Below, in pieces: positions 52,923-61,807 of a DNA stretch of 64,000 bases (its first letter is position 1; the number at the start of each line of letters is the position of its first letter). The translations under genes and the position numbers were made by a program. A model generated the notes under the pieces. The model was not told the origin of the DNA and ran no database searches. It was given only the letters and a program-made list of their open reading frames with translations. This DNA is from Ensifer sp. Root278 (GTDB lineage: Bacteria > Pseudomonadota > Alphaproteobacteria > Rhizobiales > Rhizobiaceae). The stretch is taken from positions 249,159 through 313,158 of the forward strand of contig NZ_LMJJ01000034.1 of assembly GCF_001429285.1 (NCBI RefSeq), read 5' to 3'.

Positions 52923-53546
52923 ATGCCCATTACAATTCTCGACGGTATCGTTCTCGGCGTCGCCCTGTTTTCCGCAATCCTGGCCATGGTTCGAGGCTTC
53001 TCGCGCGAGGTGCTCTCGGTCGCGAGCTGGGTCGGTGCGGCCGCGGCCGCCTATTTCCTCTACCCGCAGCTTCTGCCCTACGCCAAGCAGTACACCAACA
53101 GCGATACTGTCGCGCTGATCGGATCGGCGGCGGTGATCTTCCTGGTCGCGCTGATCATCATTTCCTTCATTACCATGCGGATTGCCGATTTCATCATCGA
53201 CAGCCGCATCGGCGCGCTCGACCGCACCCTCGGCTTCCTGTTCGGTGCCGCCCGCGGCATCCTGCTGGTCGTCGTCGCCATGCTGTTCTTCAACTGGCTC
53301 GTCGCGCCGCAGCAGCAGCCGACCTGGGTAACCCAGGCGAAATCGAAGCCGCTGCTCGACAATCTCGGCAACAAGCTGATCGCGCTTCTGCCTGAAGAAG
53401 CCGACGCCACCATTCTCGACCGCCTGCGCGGCAAGGACACCACCGGCGAAGGTGAAGGCGAAGCACCGGCGGCGACCCCCGGCCAGACACCGTCGACGAC
53501 GCCGGAGCAGGCGCCCGCCGACGACGCACCGGCCACCAACGGCTGA
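52923..53546 (+). CDS. cvpA: CvpA family membrane protein
   Basis: A 207-aa inner-membrane protein with about four TM segments in the first 120 residues: ITILDGIVLGVALFSAILAMVRGF, VASWVGAAAAAYFL, ALIGSAAVIFLVALIIISFI and LGFLFGAARGILLVVVAMLFF. The Pro/Ala/Thr-rich tail is unstructured. E. coli CvpA is needed for colicin V production and bile resistance. It precedes purF, the classical cvpA-purF pairing. The start at 52923 (MPITILDG) follows AGGACAAA. Confidence 0.92.
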   Translation: MPITILDGIVLGVALFSAILAMVRGFSREVLSVASWVGAAAAAYFLYPQLLPYAKQYTNSDTVALIGSAAVIFLVALIIISFITMRIADFIIDSRIGALDRTLGFLFGAARGILLVVVAMLFFNWLVAPQQQPTWVTQAKSKPLLDNLGNKLIALLPEEADATILDRLRGKDTTGEGEGEAPAATPGQTPSTTPEQAPADDAPATNG

Positions 53547-53564
53547 GACAGGAACGATTTGCCG

Positions 53565-53596
53565 ACAAAGCCCGCCCCGCGGGCTTTGTCCTTTTG
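53565..53596 (+). terminator. Rho-independent terminator between cvpA and purF
   Basis: A perfect 11-bp stem, ACAAAGCCCGC / GCGGGCTTTGT, loop CCC, followed by CCTTTT. It separates cvpA from purF transcriptionally. Confidence 0.85.
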
Positions 53597-53691
53597 GGGA
53601 ATAACGCTTGCAGCCGTTTTCAGCTAAGATCGCTTGAAGATGGCGGGCCTGATCACGATATGCGCACCGGTACGGAGCAAAGGCGACAGTG

Positions 53692-55182
53692 ATGACCGAT
53701 CTGAGATCCATGGAAATCCACGATGAACTCGAAGGCGATGAACTGCACGAAGAGTGCGGCGTCTTCGGCATATTGGGGCACTCGGACGCGGCGGCGCTGA
53801 CGGCGCTCGGCCTGCATGCGCTCCAGCATCGCGGCCAGGAAGCCGCCGGCATCGTCACCTTCGACGGCAAGCAGTTCTGCACCGAAAAGCGCATGGGCCT
53901 CGTCGGCGACCACTACACCGACCCGGCGACGCTGGCAAAGCTCCCCGGCTTCATGTCCATCGGCCACACCCGCTACTCGACGACGGGCGAAGTGGCGCTG
54001 CGCAACGTCCAGCCGCTCTTTGCCGAACTTGAAGTCGGCGGCATCGCGATCGCTCACAACGGCAACTTCACCAACGGCCTCACCCTTCGCCGTCAGTTGA
54101 TCGCCGATGGCGCCATCTGTCAGTCGACCTCCGACACCGAAGTCGTCCTGCACCTGATCGCCCGTTCCAAGCAGGCCTCCTCGTCCGACCGCTTCATCGA
54201 CGCCATCCGACAGATGGAAGGCGGCTACTCGATGCTGGCGATGACGCGCACCAAGCTGATCGCCGCGCGTGACCCGATCGGCATCCGACCGCTCGTCATG
54301 GGCGAACTCGACGGCAAGCCGATCTTCTGCTCCGAGACCTGCGCGCTTGACATCATCGGCGCAACTTACGTCCGCGATGTCGAGAACGGCGAGGTGATCA
54401 TCTGCGAGATCCAGCCCGACGGATCGATCTCGATCGATTCTCGCAAGCCGGAGGTATCGCAGCCGGAACGCCTCTGCCTGTTCGAATATGTCTATTTCGC
54501 CCGCCCGGATTCGGTCGTCGGCGGCCGCAGCATTTACGTGTCGCGCAAGAACATGGGCATCAATCTCGCCAAGGAGGCGCCCGTCGAAGCCGATGTGGTG
54601 GTTCCGGTACCGGACGGCGGAACGCCGGCCGCCCTTGGCTATGCCCAGCAGAGCGGCATTCCCTTCGAATACGGCATCATCCGCAACCACTATGTCGGCC
54701 GCACCTTCATCGAGCCGACGCAGCAGATCCGCGCCTTCGGCGTCAAGCTCAAGCACTCAGCCAACCGCGCGATGATCGAAGGCAAGCGCGTCATTCTGGT
54801 CGATGATTCGATCGTGCGTGGCACGACGTCGGTGAAGATCGTGCAGATGATGCGGGAGGCCGGTGCACGCGAAGTGCATGTGCGGGTCGCGAGCCCGATG
54901 ATCTTCCACCCGGATTTCTACGGCATCGACACGCCGGATCGCGACAAGCTGCTCGCCAACCAGCATGTCGACCTCGCCTCCATGTGCCGCTACATCGGGG
55001 CAGACTCGCTCGAATTCCTGTCGATCGACGGCCTCTATGAGGCGGTCGGCGGCGAGAAGCGCGATCCGAAGGCGCCGCAGTTCACCGACCACTATTTCAC
55101 CGGGGACTATCCGACCCGCCTTCTCGACCAGGAAGGCGCCAGCAATGTCCGCAAACTCTCGGTTCTCGCCAGCAACGGATAA
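53692..55182 (+). CDS. purF: Amidophosphoribosyltransferase
   Basis: A 496-aa enzyme committing PRPP to purine synthesis using glutamine nitrogen. A propeptide of about 21 residues precedes the N-terminal nucleophile C22 in EECGVFG. The glutaminase half has LQHRGQEAAGI and HNGNFTN; the PRPP loop is VILVDDSIVRGTTS. LCLFEYVYFARPDS holds the first Fe-S-type cysteine, but the C-terminal CxxC pair of the Bacillus Fe-S enzyme is missing (region KAPQFTDHYFTGDYP). The start at 53692 was chosen over GTG at 53689. Confidence 0.96.
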   Translation: MTDLRSMEIHDELEGDELHEECGVFGILGHSDAAALTALGLHALQHRGQEAAGIVTFDGKQFCTEKRMGLVGDHYTDPATLAKLPGFMSIGHTRYSTTGEVALRNVQPLFAELEVGGIAIAHNGNFTNGLTLRRQLIADGAICQSTSDTEVVLHLIARSKQASSSDRFIDAIRQMEGGYSMLAMTRTKLIAARDPIGIRPLVMGELDGKPIFCSETCALDIIGATYVRDVENGEVIICEIQPDGSISIDSRKPEVSQPERLCLFEYVYFARPDSVVGGRSIYVSRKNMGINLAKEAPVEADVVVPVPDGGTPAALGYAQQSGIPFEYGIIRNHYVGRTFIEPTQQIRAFGVKLKHSANRAMIEGKRVILVDDSIVRGTTSVKIVQMMREAGAREVHVRVASPMIFHPDFYGIDTPDRDKLLANQHVDLASMCRYIGADSLEFLSIDGLYEAVGGEKRDPKAPQFTDHYFTGDYPTRLLDQEGASNVRKLSVLASNG

Positions 55183-55194
55183 TCAGACAATAAA

Positions 55195-55935
55195 ATGACG
55201 ATCGATCTCAAAGGCCGGGTGGCCGTGGTCACCGGCGCATCGCGCGGTATCGGCTATTTCACCGCTCTCGAACTGGCCAAGGCCGGTGCCCATGTCGTCG
55301 CCTGCGCGCGCACCGTCGGCGGGCTTGAAGAACTCGACGACGCGATCAAGGCGGCGGGCGGTTCGGCGACGCTGGTGCCGTTCGATCTCGCCGACATGGC
55401 GGCGATCGACAAGCTCGGTGGCGCCATCAACGAGCGCTGGGGCAAGCTCGACATCATGGTCGCCAATGCCGGCGTGCTCGGCACGATCTCGCCGATCGGC
55501 CATGTCGAGGCGAAGGTGTTCGAAAAGGTAATGAACATCAACGTCAACGCCACCTGGCGGCTGATCCGCTCGCTGGAGCCGCTGCTGATCAAATCGGACG
55601 CCGGCCGTGCGCTGATCCTGTCGTCGAGCGCTGCGCACAAGTGCAAGCCCTTCTGGGGCCCCTACTCCGCATCGAAGGCCGCCGTCGAGGCGCTGGCTCG
55701 CACCTGGGCCGGCGAAACGCAGCGCCTGCCGCTGCGCATCCTCTCTGTCGATCCCGGCGCCACCCGCACGGCGATGCGCGCCCAGGCGATGCCCGGCGAG
55801 GATCCGGAGACCGTGCCGCATCCCTCCGAAGTTGCCGCCAAGCTTCTGCCGCTCGTCGGCCCTGACCAGACTGAGACCGGCAAGCTCTACATCGTCCGCG
55901 AAGACAAGATCGTCGATTACCGGATGCCGGAGTAA
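55195..55935 (+). CDS. SDR family oxidoreductase
   Basis: A 246-aa NAD(P)-dependent short-chain dehydrogenase. TGASRGIGYFTA is the cofactor loop, ANAGVLG the structural motif, Ser in LILSSSAAHK and Tyr/Lys in YSASKAAVEA the catalytic residues. DPGATRTAMRAQA is the substrate loop. It starts 12 bases after purF and ends before a strong terminator, so it is probably the second gene of a purF transcript. Substrate unknown. Confidence 0.88.
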   Translation: MTIDLKGRVAVVTGASRGIGYFTALELAKAGAHVVACARTVGGLEELDDAIKAAGGSATLVPFDLADMAAIDKLGGAINERWGKLDIMVANAGVLGTISPIGHVEAKVFEKVMNINVNATWRLIRSLEPLLIKSDAGRALILSSSAAHKCKPFWGPYSASKAAVEALARTWAGETQRLPLRILSVDPGATRTAMRAQAMPGEDPETVPHPSEVAAKLLPLVGPDQTETGKLYIVREDKIVDYRMPE

Positions 55936-55956
55936 GCTTCGGCGCGCTTTCCAAAC

Positions 55957-55991
55957 AAAAAGGCCACCGTGTCACCACGGTGGCCTTTTTT
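55957..55991. terminator. Bidirectional rho-independent terminator
   Basis: A perfect stem of about 15 bp, AAAAAGGCCACCGTG / CACGGTGGCCTTTTT, with a 4-base loop and T-run. It lies between the convergent SDR and pssA genes. Confidence 0.93.
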
Positions 55992-56011
55992 GTACCTTAG
56001 CTGAAACTCAG

Positions 56012-56887
56012 TCAGTCCTTGTCACCCGGCAGGCCGTCGCCGCCTGTCGATGGATGGGCCGGCCAGTCGCCGCCGTATTTGCGCTGCCAGGAGCGCGCGC
56101 CGAAAGGCAGCGTGATCAGGTAGCCAAGGGCCGTCACCGCCATCGTCTCCCAGGTATAGGTCATCAGCGTCGCGACATAGAAGACGACGCCGAGAATGGC
56201 CGGCAGGACGAGATCGCGGCGCACACGGCTGTTTTCCGACTTGCCGGACCAGACCGGCAGACGGCTGACCAGCAGGAAGGCGATCAGCACGGTGTAGCCC
56301 GATGCAATCAGCGCGAAGGTGCGCTCGGGCGCCAATCCCAAGAGGCCGAGATAGACCGGAAGCAGGACCAGCATGGCGCCTGCCGGTGCCGGCACGCCAA
56401 CGAAATATTCCGACTGCCACGGCGCCTTGGACTGGCGCTCGGCCATGACGTTGAAGCGCGCAAGCCGCAGGCCACAGGCGATCGCGTAGATCAGCGCCGC
56501 GATCCAGCCGATCGAGCGGGCCTGATCCAGGATGAAGACGTAAAGCACGAGCGCCGGCGCAACGCCGAAATTGATAATATCGGCGAGGGAGTCCATCTGG
56601 CCGCCAAAATTCGACGTCGCCTTCAGCAGGCGTGCAACGCGGCCGTCGATGCCGTCGAGGAAGGCCGCGAGCAAGACCATGGCAACGGCAAGCTCGATGC
56701 GGTTTTCGAAGGCGAGCCGAATGCCCGAGAGACCGGCACAGATCGCCAGCACCGTGATCAGGTTCGGGATCATCAGCCGCAGCGGTATCTCGCGCAGCCG
56801 AGGACCACGACCGGTGTCGTTTGAACCGCTCGCGTCGCCGGTAGCTTTCGGCGGTTCGGCTGGGTTTTCCTGTTCAGAGCCTTCCAT
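56012..56887 (-). CDS. pssA: CDP-diacylglycerol-serine O-phosphatidyltransferase
   Basis: A 291-aa inner-membrane enzyme making phosphatidylserine from CDP-DAG and serine. It carries the CDP-alcohol phosphotransferase motif D-G-x2-A-R-x8-G-x3-D-x3-D in DGRVARLLKATSNFGGQMDSLAD. Eight or so hydrophobic segments follow a Pro/Ser-rich N-terminus. AGGAG five bases upstream favours ATG at 56887 over GTG at 56893. psd lies nine bases upstream, the usual psd-pssA operon. Confidence 0.95.
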   Translation of the reverse strand: MEGSEQENPAEPPKATGDASGSNDTGRGPRLREIPLRLMIPNLITVLAICAGLSGIRLAFENRIELAVAMVLLAAFLDGIDGRVARLLKATSNFGGQMDSLADIINFGVAPALVLYVFILDQARSIGWIAALIYAIACGLRLARFNVMAERQSKAPWQSEYFVGVPAPAGAMLVLLPVYLGLLGLAPERTFALIASGYTVLIAFLLVSRLPVWSGKSENSRVRRDLVLPAILGVVFYVATLMTYTWETMAVTALGYLITLPFGARSWQRKYGGDWPAHPSTGGDGLPGDKD

Positions 56888-56896
56888 GTACACTCC

Positions 56897-57595
56897 TTAT
56901 GCGCGACGGCTGAGGACCGGGCCCTTGGCCGAGCCGAACTCGGCAAGCACGGTTTCGCCGGCAACGGCAGTCTGGCCGACGCTGACGCGCGGCTCGGCTC
57001 CTGCGGGCAGGAAGACGTCGAGCCGCGAACCGAAGCGGATCAGGCCGAAGCGCTCGCCTGCGTCCAGCGAGCCGTTCTCATATTTCCAGCAGAGAATGCG
57101 ACGGGCAACGAGGCCGGCGATCTGGACGACGCCGATCGCACCGTGCTTGGTCTCGATCACCAGGCCGTTGCGCTCGTTCTCGTGGCTGGCCTTGTCGAGC
57201 TCGGCATTGACGAACTTGCCGGCGCGGTAGGCGACGCGGGTGATGGTGCCGGCCATCGGCGCACGGTTCACATGGCAGTTGAACACGTTCATGAAAACCG
57301 AGATGCGGAGCATCGGTTCCGAGCCGAGGTTCAGCTCTTCCGGCGGCAGCACCGTTGCGATCGACGAAACGCGGCCATCGGCTGGGCTGATCACCAGATC
57401 GTCGTCGATCGGCGTCATGCGTTCAGGGTCGCGGAAGAAATAGGCGCACCAGGCGGTCAGCACGAAGCCGATCCACATCAACGGCTCCCACAGGAAGCCA
57501 AGCACCAGCGACATGACAAAGAAGATCGCGACGAAGCGATAGCCTTCCTTGTGCACCGGTACGAGCGTGTTGCGGATCGTATTGACCAGGCTCAT
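56897..57595 (-). CDS. psd: Phosphatidylserine decarboxylase (short form)
   Basis: A 232-aa proenzyme that self-cleaves to make a pyruvoyl cofactor and converts phosphatidylserine to phosphatidylethanolamine. The cleavage site is the Gly-Ser of [11 protein letters not shown] near the C-terminus, here FGSR where E. coli has LGST. TM segments lie at about 20-50; [10 protein letters not shown] and ISPADGRV are conserved. It is co-transcribed with pssA. Confidence 0.95.
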   Translation of the reverse strand: MSLVNTIRNTLVPVHKEGYRFVAIFFVMSLVLGFLWEPLMWIGFVLTAWCAYFFRDPERMTPIDDDLVISPADGRVSSIATVLPPEELNLGSEPMLRISVFMNVFNCHVNRAPMAGTITRVAYRAGKFVNAELDKASHENERNGLVIETKHGAIGVVQIAGLVARRILCWKYENGSLDAGERFGLIRFGSRLDVFLPAGAEPRVSVGQTAVAGETVLAEFGSAKGPVLSRRA

Positions 57596-57643
57596 AAACT
57601 CTACTCCAGATTTTCCGTGGAACGTGAACTAGCGCGAAATCCC

Positions 57644-57667
57644 CTGGCGGGCAACGTTGCCCGCCAG
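57644..57667. repeat. Perfect 24-bp palindrome without spacer
   Basis: CTGGCGGGCAAC directly followed by its reverse complement GTTGCCCGCCAG, between the end of the Atm1-like gene and the psd start. It could be a terminator-like hairpin with a tight loop or a protein-binding site upstream of psd; no T-run follows on either strand. Confidence 0.6.
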
Positions 57668-57710
57668 ACAGCGACAAAACGCGTCGCGCTCAGCAAAGAA
57701 AGAAACGCCA

Positions 57711-59663
57711 TCAGATCGCCGGCTCGCCGCGGGTAACGATGCCGAGATCGTCACTTTCGCGCACGCGCTTCAACTGCTCCTCGGCCTGCGTTGCTTCGCG
57801 CTGGCGGCTCCACATCGACGCATAGAGGCCGTCGCGGTCAATCAGCTCGCCATGGGTGCCGCGCTCGGCGATGACGCCATCCTTCAGCACGATGATCTCG
57901 TCGGCGTTGATTACGGTCGAAAGCCGGTGGGCGATCACGAGCGTCGTGCGGTTGCGCGAGACCACGTCGAGCGCTGACTGGATTTCCTGTTCCGTGCGCG
58001 TGTCGAGTGCCGATGTCGCCTCGTCGAGGATCAGGATCGGCGGCGCCTTGAGGATGGTGCGGGCGATTGCGACGCGCTGCTTCTCGCCGCCTGAGAGCTT
58101 CAGGCCACGCTCGCCGACCATGGCCTGGAAGCCTTCGGGCAGCGTGTGGATGAAGCCGGCGATCTGTGCCGCCTCAGCGGCCGCTTCGACCTCGGCCTCG
58201 CTGGCAGAGACCCGGCCGTAGCGGATGTTATAGGCAATGGTGTCGTTGAAGAGCACGGTATCCTGCGGCACCATGCCGATGACCGAGCGCAGGCTCTTTT
58301 GCGTCACGGTCCGCACGTCCTGGCCATCGACGGTGATGGCCCCTTCCTGCACGTCGTAGAAGCGATAGAGCAGCCGGGAGAGCGTCGACTTGCCGGCGCC
58401 CGACGGGCCGACGACCGCGACCGTCTTGCCGGCGGGCACTTCGAAGGTAATGCCCTTGAGGATCGGTCGCGCCGGATCATAGGCGAAATGCACGTCCTTG
58501 AAGGCGATGGCGCCCTTGCCGATGACGAGTTCGCTCGCATCCGGGCGATCCACCACTTCGGCGCGTACGTCGAGCAGATCGAACATGTGCTCGATATCGG
58601 TCAGGCCCTGGCGAATTTCGCGGTAGACGAAGCCGATGAAATTGAGCGGAATTGCAAGCTGGATCAGCATTGCGTTGATGAAGACGAAATCACCGAGAGT
58701 CTGTTCACCGCGCTGAACGGCGAGCGCCGACATGATCATCATGACAGCCGTGCCGGCGCCGAAGATCAGCGCCTGGCCGAAGTTGAGCCAACCGAGCGAC
58801 GTCCAGACCTGGGTCGCCGCGGCCTCATAGCGCTCCATCGACTTGTCGAAGCGACGGGCTTCCATCTCTTCGTTGCCGAAATATTTGACCGTCTCGAAGT
58901 TCAGGAGCGAGTCGATCGCCTTGGTGTTGGCGTCGGTGTCGCTGTCGTTCATCGAGCGGCGAATGGCGATGCGCCAGTCGCTCGCCTTGACCGTGAACCA
59001 GATGTACAGCCAGACGGTGACGGCCGTCACAAACAGATAGCTGAAACCGTAGCCCCACCAGAAGATCACCGCCGTCAGCAGAAATTCGATCAGGGTCGGC
59101 ACGCTGTTCAGGATCGTGAATCGGACGATCGTCTCGATGCCCTTGGTGCCGCGCTCGATGACGCGCGAAAGCCCGCCGGTGCGCCGCTCCAGATGGAAGC
59201 GCAGCGAGAGCTGGTGCATGTGGACAAAGGTCTTGTAGGCAAGTTGGCGAACCGCGTGTTGGCCAACGCTTGCAAACAGCGCATCGCGAAGCTGGTTCAA
59301 GCCGGCCTGCAGCAATCGCGCGAGATTGTAGGCGAGCACCAGCATCACCGCGCCGGTGAGGAACTGAGGCAGGAAACCCAAGGCATCCGGCTTGCCGTTC
59401 AGCGCATCGGTTGCCCACTTGAAGGAATAGGGAACGAGGATCAGAACGACCTTGGCGATGATCAGAATGACCGTTGCCCAGATGACCCGGAGCTTGAGAT
59501 CGGCCCTGTCCGTCGGCCACATATAGGGCCAGAGATTGGCGATCGTCTGCAACGGATTGCTCGTATCGGCCGAAACAGTTTTCTTCTGGGGTGCCACGTT
59601 CTGATCCGCTCTTACGTTTCGCGCTGCTTGACGGCTTAGGGAGCCCCACGAGCCTTGCCGCAC
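57711..59663 (-). CDS. Atm1-type ABC exporter (permease-ATPase fusion)
   Basis: A 650-aa half-transporter with six TM segments in about 60-340 and a C-terminal ATPase. Walker A is GPSGAGKST, signature LSGGEKQRVAIAR, Walker B ILILDEATSALD and H-loop IAHRLSTV. NYNLAR-like YNLARLLQAGLNQLRD, FHLERRTGGLSRVIERGTKG and the long N-terminus match mitochondrial/bacterial Atm1, which exports glutathione conjugates or polysulfides. GTG start at 59663 has GAGGG eight bases upstream. Confidence 0.9.
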   Translation of the reverse strand: MRQGSWGSLSRQAARNVRADQNVAPQKKTVSADTSNPLQTIANLWPYMWPTDRADLKLRVIWATVILIIAKVVLILVPYSFKWATDALNGKPDALGFLPQFLTGAVMLVLAYNLARLLQAGLNQLRDALFASVGQHAVRQLAYKTFVHMHQLSLRFHLERRTGGLSRVIERGTKGIETIVRFTILNSVPTLIEFLLTAVIFWWGYGFSYLFVTAVTVWLYIWFTVKASDWRIAIRRSMNDSDTDANTKAIDSLLNFETVKYFGNEEMEARRFDKSMERYEAAATQVWTSLGWLNFGQALIFGAGTAVMMIMSALAVQRGEQTLGDFVFINAMLIQLAIPLNFIGFVYREIRQGLTDIEHMFDLLDVRAEVVDRPDASELVIGKGAIAFKDVHFAYDPARPILKGITFEVPAGKTVAVVGPSGAGKSTLSRLLYRFYDVQEGAITVDGQDVRTVTQKSLRSVIGMVPQDTVLFNDTIAYNIRYGRVSASEAEVEAAAEAAQIAGFIHTLPEGFQAMVGERGLKLSGGEKQRVAIARTILKAPPILILDEATSALDTRTEQEIQSALDVVSRNRTTLVIAHRLSTVINADEIIVLKDGVIAERGTHGELIDRDGLYASMWSRQREATQAEEQLKRVRESDDLGIVTRGEPAI

Positions 59664-59702
59664 CGTGCTTTCCCTCTACAGCGCCGTCATCACCGTTCAA
59701 TG

Positions 59703-59730
59703 AAAAGCGGCGCCTCGTTGAAGGCGCCGC
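59703..59730 (-). terminator. Terminator of the LysM gene
   Basis: A perfect 8-bp stem, GCGGCGCC / GGCGCCGC, with an 8-base loop, followed on the minus strand by TTTTC. It lies between the LysM gene and the downstream Atm1-like gene. Confidence 0.7.
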
Positions 59731-59793
59731 CCTTGATCGAGAGATAGGCATCCATCGTCGCCGCCGCAATGTTGTTGGCGGGCGATCGACTGC

Positions 59794-61563
59794 CTATCGC
59801 TCGTGTTTCATGTGCTTTTTGTGAATCTCGCGCGATTCATCGTCCGGCAGCGCCTTATCCGGCACACCGAAAACCTGTCCCGGGCGAATGCGGTCCGGGT
59901 CTTCGATCTGGTCCTGGTTGGCCAGGTAGATCGTGGTGTATCGCAAGCCGGCACCATAGACGCGACGCGAAATCTGCCACAGCGTGTCGCCGCGACGGAT
60001 GATCACGGAGGATTTGCTCTCCTTGAGCGGCTCCTGCTGGACCGTCTGAGGCTCTTCCTGCTGGGGAGCAGCCGCGGCAGTTTCAGTGCTTGGCGTCGTC
60101 GTGGCGTCGCTCGCCACTGCGCTGCCTGCACCCATCGCCTTCGCCAGTTCACCCTGCGCCGGGGCATTGCCCTTCGGCTGGGCCCGCGCGTCCGACGCCG
60201 GCGTCGCGCTGCCGCGCTCGGCCAGAACCGGACCAACGCTCGCGTCGACCTTGGCAAGCGCCGAAGCAACGCTCGGCGCATCCTGCGGCGCGGCCTTCAA
60301 GGCTGCCAGCGCATCGGCTGCCGCCTTCGACGCCCGTGCCGAGGCCGCGGCCAGCGCCTGATCGGAGTTGTCGGCGAGCCGGAAGTCGGCCAGCGACTTC
60401 AGAGCGATCTCCGTTGCGGAACGCGCTGCGGCGAGTTGCTCGCCTGTCGGGACCTTGCCATTGGCATAGAGCCCCTTCAACAGAGCCAGCGCCTTGCCTG
60501 CCTCGGCGCGTACGCCATCAAGACCGGCTGTCGCCGAGGGCGTGCCCGACGGCGCCACGGCGGCGACCTGCGAGCCTGCGGGGCGGTCGAAGGGAACCGA
60601 AGCGCGCATAGCGACCTTGGTGCCATCCTCGTTCAGCATATCGGCGCGGATGATGTGGCTGCCAACGGTCAACTCGATCTCGCCATCGACGACGAAATTG
60701 CCCTTGTCGTCGGCCTTCATTTCTCCGAGCAGCTTGTCATCCGCATAGACGCGCACCAGCGCACGCGGCCTGGCGCTGCCCGCGACGAACATCTTGCTTC
60801 CCTCGATCTCGACGGCACTCACCTGCAAGCCGGGAACACCGAGCGCCTTTGCCGGAGCCGAGGATGCGTCGCCGGTCGCGAGCGGCGTCTGCGTCGCAGT
60901 CGATGCGACCTCGGCCGGCTTGTTGTCGGTCCCTTGCTCGCTTTCGGCCTTGGCAGCTTCCGGCGTCGCGATCAGTCGGCTTGCCTCACCTGGCTTCGAC
61001 ACCATGGCGAGAAGTTGACCGGAGGGGTCCTTGGGAACCGAAACGGTCGCAACTTCCTCGGAACTCTTCACCGTGCCGTCCTCACCAGTACTGCGCAGCG
61101 TCAACTGATAGTCGCCAGCCGGCAGAGGCTTGTCGAAGACGGCCGCAAAGTCACCCGTCGCGCCGACATCGGCGGTACCGACAACGGTGTCGCCGCTCAG
61201 GATCTCGAGCTTCGAACCGGGCTCGGCGTGCCCAGCGATCACGGTCGATCCATCGGGCTCCACGCGCAGCACGTCGAAACCGGGCACGTCCGGATTTTCG
61301 GCGGGTGCGTTCGTCGGCGCAGCATTGGCTGTCTGTTCGGCCTCACCGGCCTTGGCGTCCAGCGGCTTCGCGGTTCCTTCGGTCGCCTGCGGGCCACCGG
61401 TGCCAGAAGCAGTCTCGTTCGATTGGCTCGCGTTGCCTGCGGCCGGTTCGTCCGCCGGCTTCTTGCCGTCACCACGCAGGTTCGGTTGCACCACGAATAC
61501 CATCAACGCTGTCGCTGCCACGAGGACAGTAATGGCCACCCAGCCGGCCTTATTTTTGATCAT
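59794..61563 (-). CDS. LysM-domain protein with Ig-like repeats, membrane-anchored
   Basis: A 589-aa protein: one N-terminal TM segment (WVAITVLVAATALMVFVVQP, about 8-27), a Pro/Ala/Thr-rich linker and two Ig/CARDB-like beta domains. The first of these contains PGFDVLRVEPDGSTVIAGHAEPG and the second PGLQVSAVEIEGSKMFVAGSARP. An Ala-rich helical region follows, then a C-terminal LysM (VIIRRGDTLWQISRRVYG). LysM binds peptidoglycan, so the protein spans inner membrane to cell wall. The start at 61563 (MIKNKAGWVA) was preferred over 61683. Function unknown beyond envelope attachment. Confidence 0.85.
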   Translation of the reverse strand: MIKNKAGWVAITVLVAATALMVFVVQPNLRGDGKKPADEPAAGNASQSNETASGTGGPQATEGTAKPLDAKAGEAEQTANAAPTNAPAENPDVPGFDVLRVEPDGSTVIAGHAEPGSKLEILSGDTVVGTADVGATGDFAAVFDKPLPAGDYQLTLRSTGEDGTVKSSEEVATVSVPKDPSGQLLAMVSKPGEASRLIATPEAAKAESEQGTDNKPAEVASTATQTPLATGDASSAPAKALGVPGLQVSAVEIEGSKMFVAGSARPRALVRVYADDKLLGEMKADDKGNFVVDGEIELTVGSHIIRADMLNEDGTKVAMRASVPFDRPAGSQVAAVAPSGTPSATAGLDGVRAEAGKALALLKGLYANGKVPTGEQLAAARSATEIALKSLADFRLADNSDQALAAASARASKAAADALAALKAAPQDAPSVASALAKVDASVGPVLAERGSATPASDARAQPKGNAPAQGELAKAMGAGSAVASDATTTPSTETAAAAPQQEEPQTVQQEPLKESKSSVIIRRGDTLWQISRRVYGAGLRYTTIYLANQDQIEDPDRIRPGQVFGVPDKALPDDESREIHKKHMKHER

Positions 61564-61807
61564 GCCACTCTCCACACGGAGCGGAGCAACGCTCCGCGCA
61601 TGCCCACTCATCGGCCTGCGGTGCGGGCTTGCGCCATTCATTATAGCGCAACAGCAAGCAACTCGTCCGATTTCTTCAATCAATCCCTGAAATTGCTAGC
61701 GATTCGCGATTCGGCATACAAGCAGTCAAGGGCGCCGCAACCGCCGGAAACCCGGCTTTCCCCTCATTTTTCTTGACCCATGCTGCGCTGCAATGTTTTT
61801 TGGGGGC

